Below are positions 26,799-36,300 of a DNA stretch of 64,000 nt, piece by piece (the first letter of the stretch is position 1; each line of letters begins with the position of its first letter). A program made the translations under genes and the position numbers. The stretch comes from Cohnella silvisoli (GTDB lineage Bacteria > Bacillota > Bacilli > Paenibacillales > Paenibacillaceae): assembly GCF_021190915.1 (NCBI RefSeq), contig NZ_JAIOAP010000003.1, positions 310,001-374,000 of the forward strand, read 5' to 3'. The notes beneath the pieces were generated by a model. It was not told the DNA's origin, made no database searches, and saw only the letters and a list, made by a program, of their open reading frames with translations.

Positions 26799-26837
26799 CT
26801 GAAGGAAAGCTGAAAGGGACGTTCAGAAAACATTCAG
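26799..26837. promoter_or_regulatory. palindromic array of four TTCAG half-sites
   Basis: CTGAA occurs at 26799 and 26810 and its complement TTCAG at 26822 and 26833. Each pair has 11-bp phasing (5 + 6), and the two pairs face each other with a 7-bp gap. OmpR-family regulators bind such 11-bp direct repeats as dimers. The array lies in the divergent region between regulator and exporter genes. Confidence 0.6.
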
Positions 26838-26877
26838 CGCGCGCTCATGTTGAACTAAGGTTTGCCTAGCATAATGT

Positions 26878-26896
26878 GCCCAAGACCCTATTGGGC
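26878..26896. repeat. inverted repeat in the exporter leader
   Basis: GCCCAA and TTGGGC are separated by 7 bp, about 70 bp before the adaptor start codon. No T run follows, so it is either an operator or a leader hairpin. Confidence 0.4.
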
Positions 26897-26964
26897 GAGG
26901 ACAAATTATGGTAAGAAAATTTCGGGCACAAGGTGCATTGCCGAAGGAAGGGTGAAGGTCAAAC

Positions 26965-28407
26965 ATGTCACGGAAAAAATGGTGGATTGTCGGGCTGGCG
27001 GTTGTTCTCGCAGCGGGAAGCTGGGGAGGGTATCGGTACTTCAAGAAAGACGATAAGCAATTGGCGGCAAGTTACGTGACGACCCAAGTTCGTAAAGGCA
27101 CGTTAGAGGTTAAGATCAGCGGAACGGGAAGTATTCAGCCATCGGCGCGTGCGACCCTTAAAGCAAGCACGGTCGGAACGGCGCTTAAAGTGAACTTCAA
27201 ACAGGGAGACACGGTAAAAAAGGGCGACGTTCTGATTTCTTACGAGGAAGAGGACGTCTCGGATCAAGTCAGCAGCAAGGAAATCGATGTAAAGAAGAAA
27301 AAGCTGGAGCTGACGGACCTGCAAACAAAGTACAAAGAAGCAGCGGATGATGCAGCGCGCGAGTCTCTTATGCTTAGTATTCAAAAGCAGCAGCTCGATA
27401 TCGAGATGGCTCAGCAAGATATATCATCCCTCAAGACTAGCAAAAGCATCGATCCGATCGTAGCGCCAATCGACGGAATATTGTCGACGTTCGATGTACA
27501 TGCTGGGGATTCTCTTAATCCTAACGGGGAACTCGGAGAGATAGTCAACTTCTCGCAGCTGCAAATGGTTGTCGGGGTAGATGAACTGGATATACCGAAG
27601 GTGAAGCTTGCGCAGGAGTCGCAAATTTTAGTCGAAGCGTTGCCTAATGAAACTTTTACCGGGAAAGTCGTTGCGATAGCGGATGAAGGTACGACGAATA
27701 ATGGCGTCGCTTCGTTCGACGTTACGATTCAATTAGCGGAGACGAAAAATCTTAAAGTAGGCATGTCCGCGGAAGCAAGCATTATGACGGATAAGAAAAC
27801 GGATGCGTTATATGTTCCCGTTGAAGCCGTTCAGTCCTTCCAAGGAAAATATTTCGTTATGGTTCCTAGCACCGGTACAGGAACGAGCGCGGGCGGGGGG
27901 ACTAATGCGGCGGCTCAAGCTGCAGAGGGGAATGCTGCGGCTTCTCCTCAATCCGGGCAAGGCGGTCAGGCAGCGCAAGGTCAAACCGGACAGGGGACGC
28001 AAGGCCAAACCGGTCAAAACAGAAATTCCTCCAGGTTTCAGAACATGACCGATGAGGAAAGAGCGGCGATGCGCGAGCAATTCGCAGCAAATAGGGGTAC
28101 GGGAGGCGCGAACGCGAGTACGGGCACGGGAACGAACACGGCAGCGACTACAACCCGGGTAGCCGTTGAAGTCGGAATCAACAATGAAGACAGCATCGAG
28201 ATCCTTTCCGGAGTAAAAGAAGGCGATGCCGTCGTACTTCCTACAGTCGTGAGTTCGAGCTCTAAATCGAACGCACAAACCGGAGGTTTCCCAGGGTTAG
28301 GCGGAGCAGGCATACCTGGCGGGGGCGGAGGTTTCGCGGGCGGAGGCGGATTTTCCGGCCGACAATCTACCGGCGGAGGCAGCGGTTCGACGGGCGGTGG
28401 GCGTTAA
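26965..28407 (+). CDS. efflux adaptor (membrane fusion) protein, MacA/HlyD type
   Basis: A 480-residue adaptor with one N-terminal membrane segment (residues 5-20), a barrel-sandwich hybrid split by a coiled-coil hairpin (about 60-170, rich in Lys/Gln), and a beta-barrel (about 185-275). A long low-complexity insert rich in Gly, Gln, Ala and Thr (about 300-400) follows, containing MTDEERAAMREQFAANRG, then a last beta-strand domain and a Gly-rich tail. Such proteins link a MacB-type ABC transporter to the envelope. In a Gram-positive the partner tunnel is absent, so it probably helps substrate handling at the outer membrane face. The stop shares its last base with the ATPase start. Confidence 0.9.
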   Translation: MSRKKWWIVGLAVVLAAGSWGGYRYFKKDDKQLAASYVTTQVRKGTLEVKISGTGSIQPSARATLKASTVGTALKVNFKQGDTVKKGDVLISYEEEDVSDQVSSKEIDVKKKKLELTDLQTKYKEAADDAARESLMLSIQKQQLDIEMAQQDISSLKTSKSIDPIVAPIDGILSTFDVHAGDSLNPNGELGEIVNFSQLQMVVGVDELDIPKVKLAQESQILVEALPNETFTGKVVAIADEGTTNNGVASFDVTIQLAETKNLKVGMSAEASIMTDKKTDALYVPVEAVQSFQGKYFVMVPSTGTGTSAGGGTNAAAQAAEGNAAASPQSGQGGQAAQGQTGQGTQGQTGQNRNSSRFQNMTDEERAAMREQFAANRGTGGANASTGTGTNTAATTTRVAVEVGINNEDSIEILSGVKEGDAVVLPTVVSSSSKSNAQTGGFPGLGGAGIPGGGGGFAGGGGFSGRQSTGGGSGSTGGGR

Positions 28408-29126
28408 TGACGACGATAGCCGAACCGGTGATCCGCATCGAACTGCTAAGCAAACAATACCGAATGGGCGGGGAGCTTCTAAAGGCTTTGGATGAAGTAT
28501 CGTTAACGGTTAATCATGGAGATTTTCTAGCGATTATCGGTCCTTCAGGCTCCGGTAAATCCACTCTTATGAACGTCATCGGGTGCTTGGATGCCCCAAC
28601 TTCGGGAAAGTATTGGTTAGACGGAGAAGAGGTTAGCCGGTTAAAGGAAAATAAGCAGGCGGAAATTCGCAACCAGAAAATCGGCTTTATTTTCCAAGGA
28701 TTCAATTTGCTCTCGCGTCTGACGGCTATCGAGAACGTGGAACTCCCGCTTATCTATCGGGGAGTTCCGGCGAAAGCGCGCAGGGAACTTGCGATTGCTG
28801 CGTTGGCCAAAGTCGGGCTTGAGGAAAGGATTCATCACCGCCCGGTCGAACTGTCCGGCGGTCAGCAGCAGCGGGTCGCGATTGCCAGAGCGTTGGCAGG
28901 AAACCCTCCGATCTTGCTTGCCGACGAACCGACGGGCGCGCTCGATACGAAAACGGGCAAAGAAGTCATGGGTTTCATCAAAGAATTGAACACGCTCGGG
29001 CATACGATCGTACTCATCACTCATGATCCGATCATTTCCGAGCAGGCGAAACGGATCGTTAAAATTATGGACGGGAAACTGAACGAAGAGGGAGGAGGAC
29101 GGCTTGAACTTCATTCAGGGATTTAA
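28407..29126 (+). CDS. ABC exporter ATP-binding protein, MacB/LolD type
   Basis: A 239-residue ATPase with Walker A GPSGSGKST, signature LSGGQQQR and Walker B ILLADEPTGALD; the TGALD form is typical of the MacB/LolD/FtsE group. It powers the permease at 29104. The start codon overlaps the adaptor stop by one base and the end overlaps the permease by 23 bp, so all three are coupled. The likely substrate is a peptide, antibiotic or lipid-like compound. Confidence 0.95.
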   Translation: MTTIAEPVIRIELLSKQYRMGGELLKALDEVSLTVNHGDFLAIIGPSGSGKSTLMNVIGCLDAPTSGKYWLDGEEVSRLKENKQAEIRNQKIGFIFQGFNLLSRLTAIENVELPLIYRGVPAKARRELAIAALAKVGLEERIHHRPVELSGGQQQRVAIARALAGNPPILLADEPTGALDTKTGKEVMGFIKELNTLGHTIVLITHDPIISEQAKRIVKIMDGKLNEEGGGRLELHSGI

Positions 29127-30279
29127 GATGGCCATCAAAAGCATTCTGTCCAATAAACTCCGTTCGCTCCTGACGATGCTCGGCATTATTATCGGGGTTA
29201 CTGCCGTCATTGCGTTAGTGGCGTTGGGACAGGGCGCGACGAAATCCGTCAAAGAGCAGGTTCAGAGCTTGGGAACGAACCTGCTGACGGTTAACATCTT
29301 GGGTCGGGGTTCCACGAATACGTTAAGCGGCACCGATGCGATAGCCATCGGCGGTAAAGTTAATGGTATTAAATATACAGCGCCAGCAAGCACTCAAAGT
29401 ACGTCGGTTAAATTCAATACGACAAGCGTCGATGTTAACGTCGTTGGCACGAACGCAGATTATGCGTTGGTCAAGGATTATAAAGTGTCTTCCGGACGTT
29501 TTCTCGTGCAGATCGATTTGGACGTGTACCAGAAGGTTGCGGTAATCGGTTCAAGCACGGCAACGGAATTGTTCGGGTTCACGAGCCCGATCGGCGAGTA
29601 CATTCTCATCCAGGGCACCCGATATAAAGTCGTTGGCGTATTGGCCGAGAAAGGCAGCTCGACGACGGGCTCCAATGACGAAGTCGTCATGATCCCTCTC
29701 ACTTCGGCTGAGCGGCTGTTCAAATCCAAAGGCGTCAGGACGATCTACGTGCAGGTGGAAACGACCGAACAGATCGACAATGTCGTTACCGGGCTGGAGA
29801 AGGAGCTTAGCAGTCATTTTCGCGGAAATACGGATAGTTATCGCGTGTTTAACCAAAGCGATGCTTTGTCCACTTTAACATCGGTATCCGATACTTTAAC
29901 GCTCGCTTTGGCAGGTATTGCCGGTATTTCTCTGCTCGTCGGCGGTATCGGAATTATGAACATTATGCTCGTATCCGTAACGGAGAGGACGCGGGAAATC
30001 GGGATACGCAAAGCGATCGGCGCCAAAAAACGGGATATTCTCATTCAGTTTCTGATCGAATCGATGGTGCTGAGCGGATTGGGCGGCGTGCTTGGCATAG
30101 GCATTGGAGTCGGCGCTGCTCAGGGTGCGTCCAAGGCTTTTAACATGGACATTGTTTTCTCAGCCAATATTATTCTCGTCGCCTTTTTCTTCTCCGTAGC
30201 GATCGGCGTTTTATTCGGGATGTTCCCGGCGAACAAAGCCGCCAAATTGAAGCCGATCGAAGCGCTGCGCTTCGAGTAA
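29104..30279 (+). CDS. ABC exporter permease, MacB-type (FtsX fold)
   Basis: 391 residues with one membrane segment near the N-terminus (LLTMLGIIIGVTAVIALVAL), a large external MacB_PCD domain (about 50-250) and three C-terminal segments, with MLVSVTERTREIGIRKAIGA between. This is the standard MacB-type mechanotransmission permease. The TTG start at 29104 lies right after GGAGGAGG; ATG 29128 would drop eight residues and fits the ribosome binding site less well. It is followed at 48 bp by the first ECF sigma gene. Confidence 0.94.
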   Translation: MNFIQGFKMAIKSILSNKLRSLLTMLGIIIGVTAVIALVALGQGATKSVKEQVQSLGTNLLTVNILGRGSTNTLSGTDAIAIGGKVNGIKYTAPASTQSTSVKFNTTSVDVNVVGTNADYALVKDYKVSSGRFLVQIDLDVYQKVAVIGSSTATELFGFTSPIGEYILIQGTRYKVVGVLAEKGSSTTGSNDEVVMIPLTSAERLFKSKGVRTIYVQVETTEQIDNVVTGLEKELSSHFRGNTDSYRVFNQSDALSTLTSVSDTLTLALAGIAGISLLVGGIGIMNIMLVSVTERTREIGIRKAIGAKKRDILIQFLIESMVLSGLGGVLGIGIGVGAAQGASKAFNMDIVFSANIILVAFFFSVAIGVLFGMFPANKAAKLKPIEALRFE

Positions 30280-30327
30280 AGCGGACAATGACATGAGCGA
30301 CATACGAGGGGGAAGGAGGAGTACCGC

Positions 30328-30891
30328 ATGGTTGTCAGCCCGGATTATGAAACATTGGTTACTCCGCACCTGGACGACATGCGGAAATATTGCTTCTATT
30401 TAACGAAGTCCAAGTGGGATGGGGAGGATTTGTTCCAGGAAACTTTACTGAAGTCGCTTGTCTTTTTCCTGCATACGGAGCCGTATTTGGACGTGAAGCC
30501 CTTCTTAATGCGAGTTGCGCGGAATTTGTGGATCGACGATTGCCGGAAAAGACGGAGAAGGCGTATGGCAAAATTAGATCCTCCGAAAGTTTACTATACC
30601 GACAACGACTACGTGGAAGTCCGCGGCACGTTAGAATGGATGGCTGAACATTTTCCGAAGCGGAACATCGAGATGTGGCTGCTGTTCCACTATTTTGGCT
30701 ACACAATGCAGGAGATCGCAGATGATATGAGTTGTTCGATATCTGCGGTCAAATCCGTTCTTTTCCGAACACGGGAATGGCTTCGCAATCGTCACAGTCT
30801 GACCGAGCATCGCAAAGTGATCTATCTGGACGTGGAACGCTGGTCACGCGCCGTCATGCAGGATCGGCCGCAAGAGATAGTAAAACATTAA
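30328..30891 (+). CDS. ECF-type RNA polymerase sigma factor, first copy
   Basis: A 187-residue sigma factor with region 2 (WDGEDLFQETLLKSL, VARNLWIDDCRK) and region 4 (MQEIADDMSCSISAVKSVLFRTRE). A conserved C-terminal tail RKVIYLDVERWSRAVMQDR follows that is not part of a normal ECF core. GGAAGGAGGAG precedes the ATG. It lies at the end of the MacAB-type exporter genes and before a two-component system, with no recognisable anti-sigma gene. It is about 72 % identical by eye, without gaps, to the sigma factor at 37678-38244. Confidence 0.92.
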   Translation: MVVSPDYETLVTPHLDDMRKYCFYLTKSKWDGEDLFQETLLKSLVFFLHTEPYLDVKPFLMRVARNLWIDDCRKRRRRRMAKLDPPKVYYTDNDYVEVRGTLEWMAEHFPKRNIEMWLLFHYFGYTMQEIADDMSCSISAVKSVLFRTREWLRNRHSLTEHRKVIYLDVERWSRAVMQDRPQEIVKH

Positions 30892-30959
30892 GATGGGAAC
30901 CCCATTCCATTAACTTCCGTAGTACAATTGGAATACAAGCTTACGGGAGGCATATGGAT

Positions 30960-31637
30960 ATGGCGCACATCCTGATCGTCGATGACGACCCGGACATTTT
31001 AGAACTTATAAGGTTTTATTTGTCAAGAGAAGGCTTTAAAATAACGGTTGCACACGATGGCGTAGAGGCAGTTGGCATCGCGGAGCGCGTCAAAATCGAT
31101 CTTGCGATCGTGGACGTCATGATGCCGGAAATGGATGGATGGGATCTGTGCCGGCACCTGAAGGACGGGTTCCCGGAAATGCCGCTGCTCATGGTCACCG
31201 CTAAAGGCGAGACTAACCATAAAATTAAAGGCTTTAACCTTGGGGCCGACGACTATCTCGTCAAGCCATTCGATCCGCTCGAACTGTCGGTTAGGGTTAA
31301 ATCTCTCCTCAAGAGATATCGGATTCAGGCATCGATGAAGGTTCAGATCGGCAATATGGTGTTGGACAAGCATCGTTATGAAGCGGTCATAGAGGATGTA
31401 CAGATTTCGCTGCCGCTGAGGGAGTTTGATCTCTTATTCAAGCTGGCAAGTTTTCCCGGTCAAATCTTTACCCGGAACGACTTGATCGAACAAGTATGGG
31501 GCGCCGATTTCATAGGGGATGACCGGACGGTGGACGTGCATGTCAAACGTCTGAGAGATCGGTTCTCCGACATCGGATGCGCGTTTACGATCGATACCAA
31601 ACGAGGGCTCGGATATAAGCTTGAGGTCCTCGAATGA
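30960..31637 (+). CDS. OmpR/PhoB-family response regulator, second
   Basis: 225 residues: receiver with IVDDDPDI, acceptor Asp in LAIVDVMMPEMDGWD and Lys in VKPFDP, then a winged helix ending KRGLGYKLEVLE. ATG 30960 is chosen because GGGAGG lies nine bases upstream; an in-frame extension further upstream would run through the sigma gene. It overlaps the kinase gene by 4 bp. It probably acts with that kinase and is cotranscribed with the sigma gene 68 bp upstream. Confidence 0.93.
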   Translation: MAHILIVDDDPDILELIRFYLSREGFKITVAHDGVEAVGIAERVKIDLAIVDVMMPEMDGWDLCRHLKDGFPEMPLLMVTAKGETNHKIKGFNLGADDYLVKPFDPLELSVRVKSLLKRYRIQASMKVQIGNMVLDKHRYEAVIEDVQISLPLREFDLLFKLASFPGQIFTRNDLIEQVWGADFIGDDRTVDVHVKRLRDRFSDIGCAFTIDTKRGLGYKLEVLE

Positions 31638-33010
31638 TAAGAACGTTATACGTTCGCGTGGTGCTCACTTACATGGCCGCAGTTATACTGGGACTGATCT
31701 GTACGTATTATTTGACGTTATTTCTGCTGACGGTAGCGGGGGAACGTTATTTGGGTAAAATGAAAAATGAATTGGAAGCGGACGCACCGCACATTATGGA
31801 AATTTATCAACAAAACGGGCTTGATGGAGCCGATTCTGTTTTCGAACGAACGCCATACAAGGAGCAATACAAGGTCAGGCTGTATAACCGCGAAATGGAA
31901 CAACTGAACAGTAAAGACCAAAATGAGCTTGCGAACAGCTTCTCCATCTCCAATCGGGTTATCCGGTCGGTTTTGGCCGGCGAGACGTACCATGGCTCCG
32001 ATAAAGACATCGAACAACTGGTTTTTGGTTTGCCGTATGAGCAATCAGGTGAGCATTATGCCCTTTTCATTCAAATATCGGATAAAAAACTAGATTCGAT
32101 CAACCAGATATTGCTTCTATACGCCTTGCTTATCAATTTATTGGTAGGGAGCTTATTCATTTTCGTTGCCGCCCGTTATTTGGTTAAACCGCTGCGTAAA
32201 ATGAAAGAAGCCGCGGAACGGATGGCTAAAGGCGAATTCGATATCGAGCTGAAGTGGGGAAAGAGAAAGGACGAGCTAGGCCAACTTGCGCAAAGCTTCA
32301 ATTACATGGCCGGTCAATTGAAGCAGTTCGAAACGATGAGACAAAATTTCGTATCCAATGTTTCCCATGAGATCCAATCTCCGCTGACGTCTATATCCGG
32401 GTTTTCAAGCGCGTTGCTGCAAAGCGGCGTACCGGAGGAGGATAAAGTCAGATATTTGACCATTATCCAAGCCGAAAGCGAAAGGCTGTCCAGGCTAAGC
32501 GACAATTTATTGCAGTTGGCTTCGCTGGACTCTCAACGGCATCCGTTCGAACCGCATGTTTACGACTTGGATGAGCAGCTTCGCAAATCCGTCGTCGCAT
32601 GCGAGCCGCAATGGTCCGCCAAATCGCTCGATTGGGATTTAGATTTGCCAAGGGCGAAAATAAACGCGGATGAAGACCAGCTTAGCCAAGTATGGATCAA
32701 TTTACTGAGCAATAGCATTAAATTTACGCCGGATGGCGGAAAAATCAGCATAACCATCGTTAAACATACCAATTTGATCGAAATTAGAGTAACGGACACC
32801 GGAATCGGTATTCCGGAAGAAGACCTCGGTAAAGTGTTTGAAAGGTTCTATAAAGCGGACAAATCGCACAACAAAAAACAGTCCGGGAGCGGTTTAGGGC
32901 TAGCTATAGTCAAAAAAATCATTACTCGGCATCGCGGCACTATCGTATTGAGCAGCAAGCAAGGCGTTGGAACGACCGTTACCGTTACCCTACCTCATCG
33001 AACAGCATAA
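31634..33010 (+). CDS. two-component sensor histidine kinase, second
   Basis: 458 residues with two membrane segments (about 8-35 and 158-180) around an external domain, HAMP (about 180-232), HisKA and HATPase_c (NLLSNSIKFTPDG, DTGIGIP, GSGLGLAIV). The H-box reads VSHEIQSPLTSI rather than the usual SHELRTPL; the histidine and proline are kept, so it should be active. It is followed by a strong terminator, which separates this group from the RND pump operon. Confidence 0.93.
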   Translation: MIRTLYVRVVLTYMAAVILGLICTYYLTLFLLTVAGERYLGKMKNELEADAPHIMEIYQQNGLDGADSVFERTPYKEQYKVRLYNREMEQLNSKDQNELANSFSISNRVIRSVLAGETYHGSDKDIEQLVFGLPYEQSGEHYALFIQISDKKLDSINQILLLYALLINLLVGSLFIFVAARYLVKPLRKMKEAAERMAKGEFDIELKWGKRKDELGQLAQSFNYMAGQLKQFETMRQNFVSNVSHEIQSPLTSISGFSSALLQSGVPEEDKVRYLTIIQAESERLSRLSDNLLQLASLDSQRHPFEPHVYDLDEQLRKSVVACEPQWSAKSLDWDLDLPRAKINADEDQLSQVWINLLSNSIKFTPDGGKISITIVKHTNLIEIRVTDTGIGIPEEDLGKVFERFYKADKSHNKKQSGSGLGLAIVKKIITRHRGTIVLSSKQGVGTTVTVTLPHRTA

Positions 33011-33018
33011 TTGAGAAT

Positions 33019-33073
33019 GAAGCCAATGAAAAAACGGGATTGTCCTATTCCCACTTTCGTTGGCTTCTTTTTT
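33019..33073 (+). terminator. terminator after the second two-component system
   Basis: GAAGCCAATGAAA and TTTCGTTGGCTTC pair over 13 bp (one T-G), with an inner GGGA/TCCC pair, followed by TTTTTT. Confidence 0.85.
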
Positions 33074-33174
33074 ATAACTTTCAGAGGGATTATTTAGAAT
33101 TTCTTTAGATTTATATCCACCTGTGCTTTAGAAATTTTCTGTAACCTACATGACAGAACAATAAGGAGATGAAT

Positions 33175-33246
33175 TTGATTAATAGACAGTTTGAGATATT
33201 TGAAATTAATCGATCATGTCATAGTTTGTTCATATTCGTGTTATAA
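33175..33246 (+). CDS. possible 23-residue leader peptide
   Basis: AAGGAG at 33163-33168 is followed six bases later by TTG at 33175; an ATG at 33169 is in the same frame but too close to the site. The product, MINRQFEIFEINRSCHSLFI plus three residues, ends hydrophobic. It stops 78 bp before the pump start codon. Leader peptides of this size control some Gram-positive drug-transporter genes, so a role is possible, but a frame this short may arise by chance. Confidence 0.3.
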   Translation: MINRQFEIFEINRSCHSLFIFVL

Positions 33247-33264
33247 ATTGGTACTTAGCGCACA

Positions 33265-33276
33265 GGAAAGCTTTCC
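33265..33276. promoter_or_regulatory. 12-bp perfect palindrome before the RND pump gene
   Basis: GGAAAGCTTTCC lies about 50 bp upstream of the start codon. Its right half could also pair with GGGAAA at 33288-33293, giving an alternative hairpin. Either an operator or part of a leader structure. Confidence 0.35.
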
Positions 33277-33324
33277 CAAGAGGATGAGGGAAATAGCGAA
33301 TTAACTTTATTGGAGGGTAACCTG

Positions 33325-36300
33325 TTGAAAGGATTAATAAACTTTTCCATGAACAAAGTAGCTGCCATGCTGATTTTGATCGCGATTTTACTTGGGGGAG
33401 GCATTTACTCAGGAAATTCGTTGAAAGTGGAAAATATGCCGAACGTTTCGTTTCCCTACGTGATCATCACGACTCCCTTTCAGGCTTCACCGAAGGACGT
33501 GATGAACCTCGTAACAAAGCCGATCGAGGATAAGATTTCGAACGTCGAAGACCTGGAAATTCTTTTCTCTAACTCAAGCGACAGCATGTCCATGATTACC
33601 GTTCAGTTCAAGCAGGGGGTTAACATCGATAAGAAGAAGCTGGATCTGGATAGCTTGGTTCAGGACGTGAATCTGCCGAGCGGAGCGCTCCGGCCGAAGG
33701 TTTCTACGATTGGATTCGCCTCTATTCCGGCTTATTATTTGGCCGTTTACGCCAAAGACGGAATGACTCAAACCGAACTTGACCAGCTTTATGAGAAAGA
33801 GCTGAAGCCGGAGTTCCAATCCATTAGTGGTCTCGATCATATCGATTCCATCGGGGTTCGTTCATCATCGCTGGATATTCAGTTGGATGCCGGCGCTCTA
33901 ATGGCCTACGGTCTTTCTCCCGTTTCGGTCACAGCTTCTATACAGGCGGCGCTTACGAACGGTTCGGTCGGAATGGTCAAATTTAACGGCAATACCCAGA
34001 TTGCCCGGGTAACGGGAGAGATTAATAGCCTGTACAACCTGGAAAATCTGGAGATAACGGCACCGGCCGGACAGACGTTGCTGCTGAAAGACGTGGCGGA
34101 TATTAAAGCCGTCAGCGAATCCAACTTCGTCGCCCGGTTGGACGACAAGCCGGCTATCGGCATTCATTTGTACAAGTCGAGCACGGCAAACGCAGTCGAT
34201 TTCTCTAAACAAACGAACAAGCTCATAGCGGAATGGGAACAATCCCATCCGGAGATCACCTTTAAGAAAGTGTTCAACAGTGCCGACGAAGTGAATCAAT
34301 CGATCAGCGGATTGCTTCGCGAAGGCATGATTGGGATCGTGCTGGCCTCGTTAATGATATTGCTTTTTCTTCGCAACCTTAGGATGACGCTTATTGTGGT
34401 AGTGTCGATTCCTCTTTCAATTCTGATGACTTTAATGATGATGAATTATATGGACATCACGTTAAACATCATGTCGTTAGGCGGTATGTTTATCGCCGTC
34501 GGCCGCATCGTGGACGACAGTATCGTCGTCATTGAAAGCATCTACACCAACCTGCAAAAAGCGCAGGAGAAAAATCAATCGGTCATTTTACTGGCTGTAC
34601 GACAGGTAGCCATGGCTATTAGTTCGTCAACGTTCGTAACGGCTGGCGTGTTTTTGCCCATCGCCTTCGTAGGCGGCATCATCGGCGGGTTTTTCCGGCC
34701 ATTCGCGGTTTCAGTCGTATGCGCGTTACTGGCTTCCCTGCTGGTAGCATTGACTGTCATTCCTATGATGGCGAAGCTTATGGTGCTGAGAAGTGCCAAA
34801 CAACCTAATGAGGAAACTCACACCGAAGGCAAAATGGTCACTTTCTACGAAAGAATTTTGGTTTGGATCTTATCGAACCGAATCAAGACGTTGCTTCTCT
34901 CTGGTGTACTGCTGGTGTTGACGATTGCGATTACCGTGCCGAATTTGGCTATCGGCTTTCTGCCGGACACCAAACCCGGTAAGCAAATGAATTATACGAT
35001 CAAGCTTCCGTATGAGACGACCTTCAACACCTCGAACCTGCAGGCTAAGCAGATTGAGGCGCTGTTGCGCGAAGCCAAGGACGATGCCGCCCAGCCGATG
35101 TTTACTTTCGTGGAGGCGCTGGTCGGTTACGGCGGGGGCGACGAGCGGGTTCCTTATGTGATAGAGATCATAACGGAAGTGAACAGTGACGTAGATCCAG
35201 AGACGGTCATGAGACAGTATAACAAGCTAATAACGGCCCAGCTCCCCCGGGGGTCCGAGGTATTTCCCGGCTCGCTTGAGGGCGGCGGCAGTGATTCTTC
35301 GCCCCAGTTTTCTTATGTGCTGTACGGGGAAGACCAGCAGATGCTGGAACAGGCGGCCGCGCTTGTTAAGAAGAAGCTGCAGGAATTCCCGGAGTTGAAG
35401 GATGTCAATGACAATTTGGGAGATGCGAAGATGGAGGTGCAAATAACCGTCAATCCATCCAAAGCCAGACAATTCGGTCTTAATGTCTCGCAAGTTCATG
35501 ATTTGATCGGAGCATGGATTGCCAGACAGGAGCTTGGCAATCTCCGATTAGATAACACTGTATACAGGACAGCCGTCGAACTCTCGCCGGAGCATAAAAA
35601 CTCGCTTCAGCAGCTCGGACGGATGCCGTTACAGGATGCTTCCGGCAACACGGTTTATTTGAACGAAGTGGCCAAGCTCCAGGAAGTTGAAGCTCCAGTG
35701 TCGCTGCAGCGGGAAAGCCAAAAACTGATGGTTCAGGTGACCGCGAAAATCAACTCTGCCAATAAAGCGGCGATCAGCGACAAAGTATCGGGTGCGCTCG
35801 GCGAGCTCGAACTTCCTTCAGGCGTCACGACGACCGTTAAGGGGGTCAACTCAGATATTAACTCTGGCTTCTCGCAATTATTCCTCGCCATGGGTGCAGC
35901 TATCGCCATCGTCTATTTGATTATGGTGCTCTGCTTCGGAAATGCGGGAACTCCGTTTGCCATCTTGTTCTCCTTGCCATTGGCCGTCATTGGAGGCTTG
36001 CTCGGGTTATGGATAGCCAACGAGGCGATTAATATCACCTCTTTGATCGGATTTATGATGCTTATCGGAATTGTTGTCACCAACGCGATCGTCTTTCTCG
36101 ATCGCACCCAGCAATTGCGAAAGGAAGGTTATCTGGTCCGCCATGCATTGATCGAATCCGGCAAAGTCCGTCTTCGGCCGATTATTATGACGGCGGGAGC
36201 GACTATCGCGGCCATGATTCCGCTGGCGATCGGGTTATCCCATGGCACCTTGATTTCCAAAGGGCTAGCCGTAGTCGTTATTGGAGGTCTTGTTACTTCC

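Larger units (their letters stand above)
33074..33324 (+). other. leader region of the RND pump operon
   Basis: About 250 bp of AT-rich spacer. It holds a short frame with a good ribosome binding site (33175-33246) and a 12-bp palindrome (33265-33276). No clear sigma-A promoter could be chosen. Confidence 0.45.

Noticed and set aside
30732..30959. N-terminal extension of the second response regulator
   Set aside because: It runs through the sigma gene in another frame. GGGAGG before ATG 30960 fixes the start.
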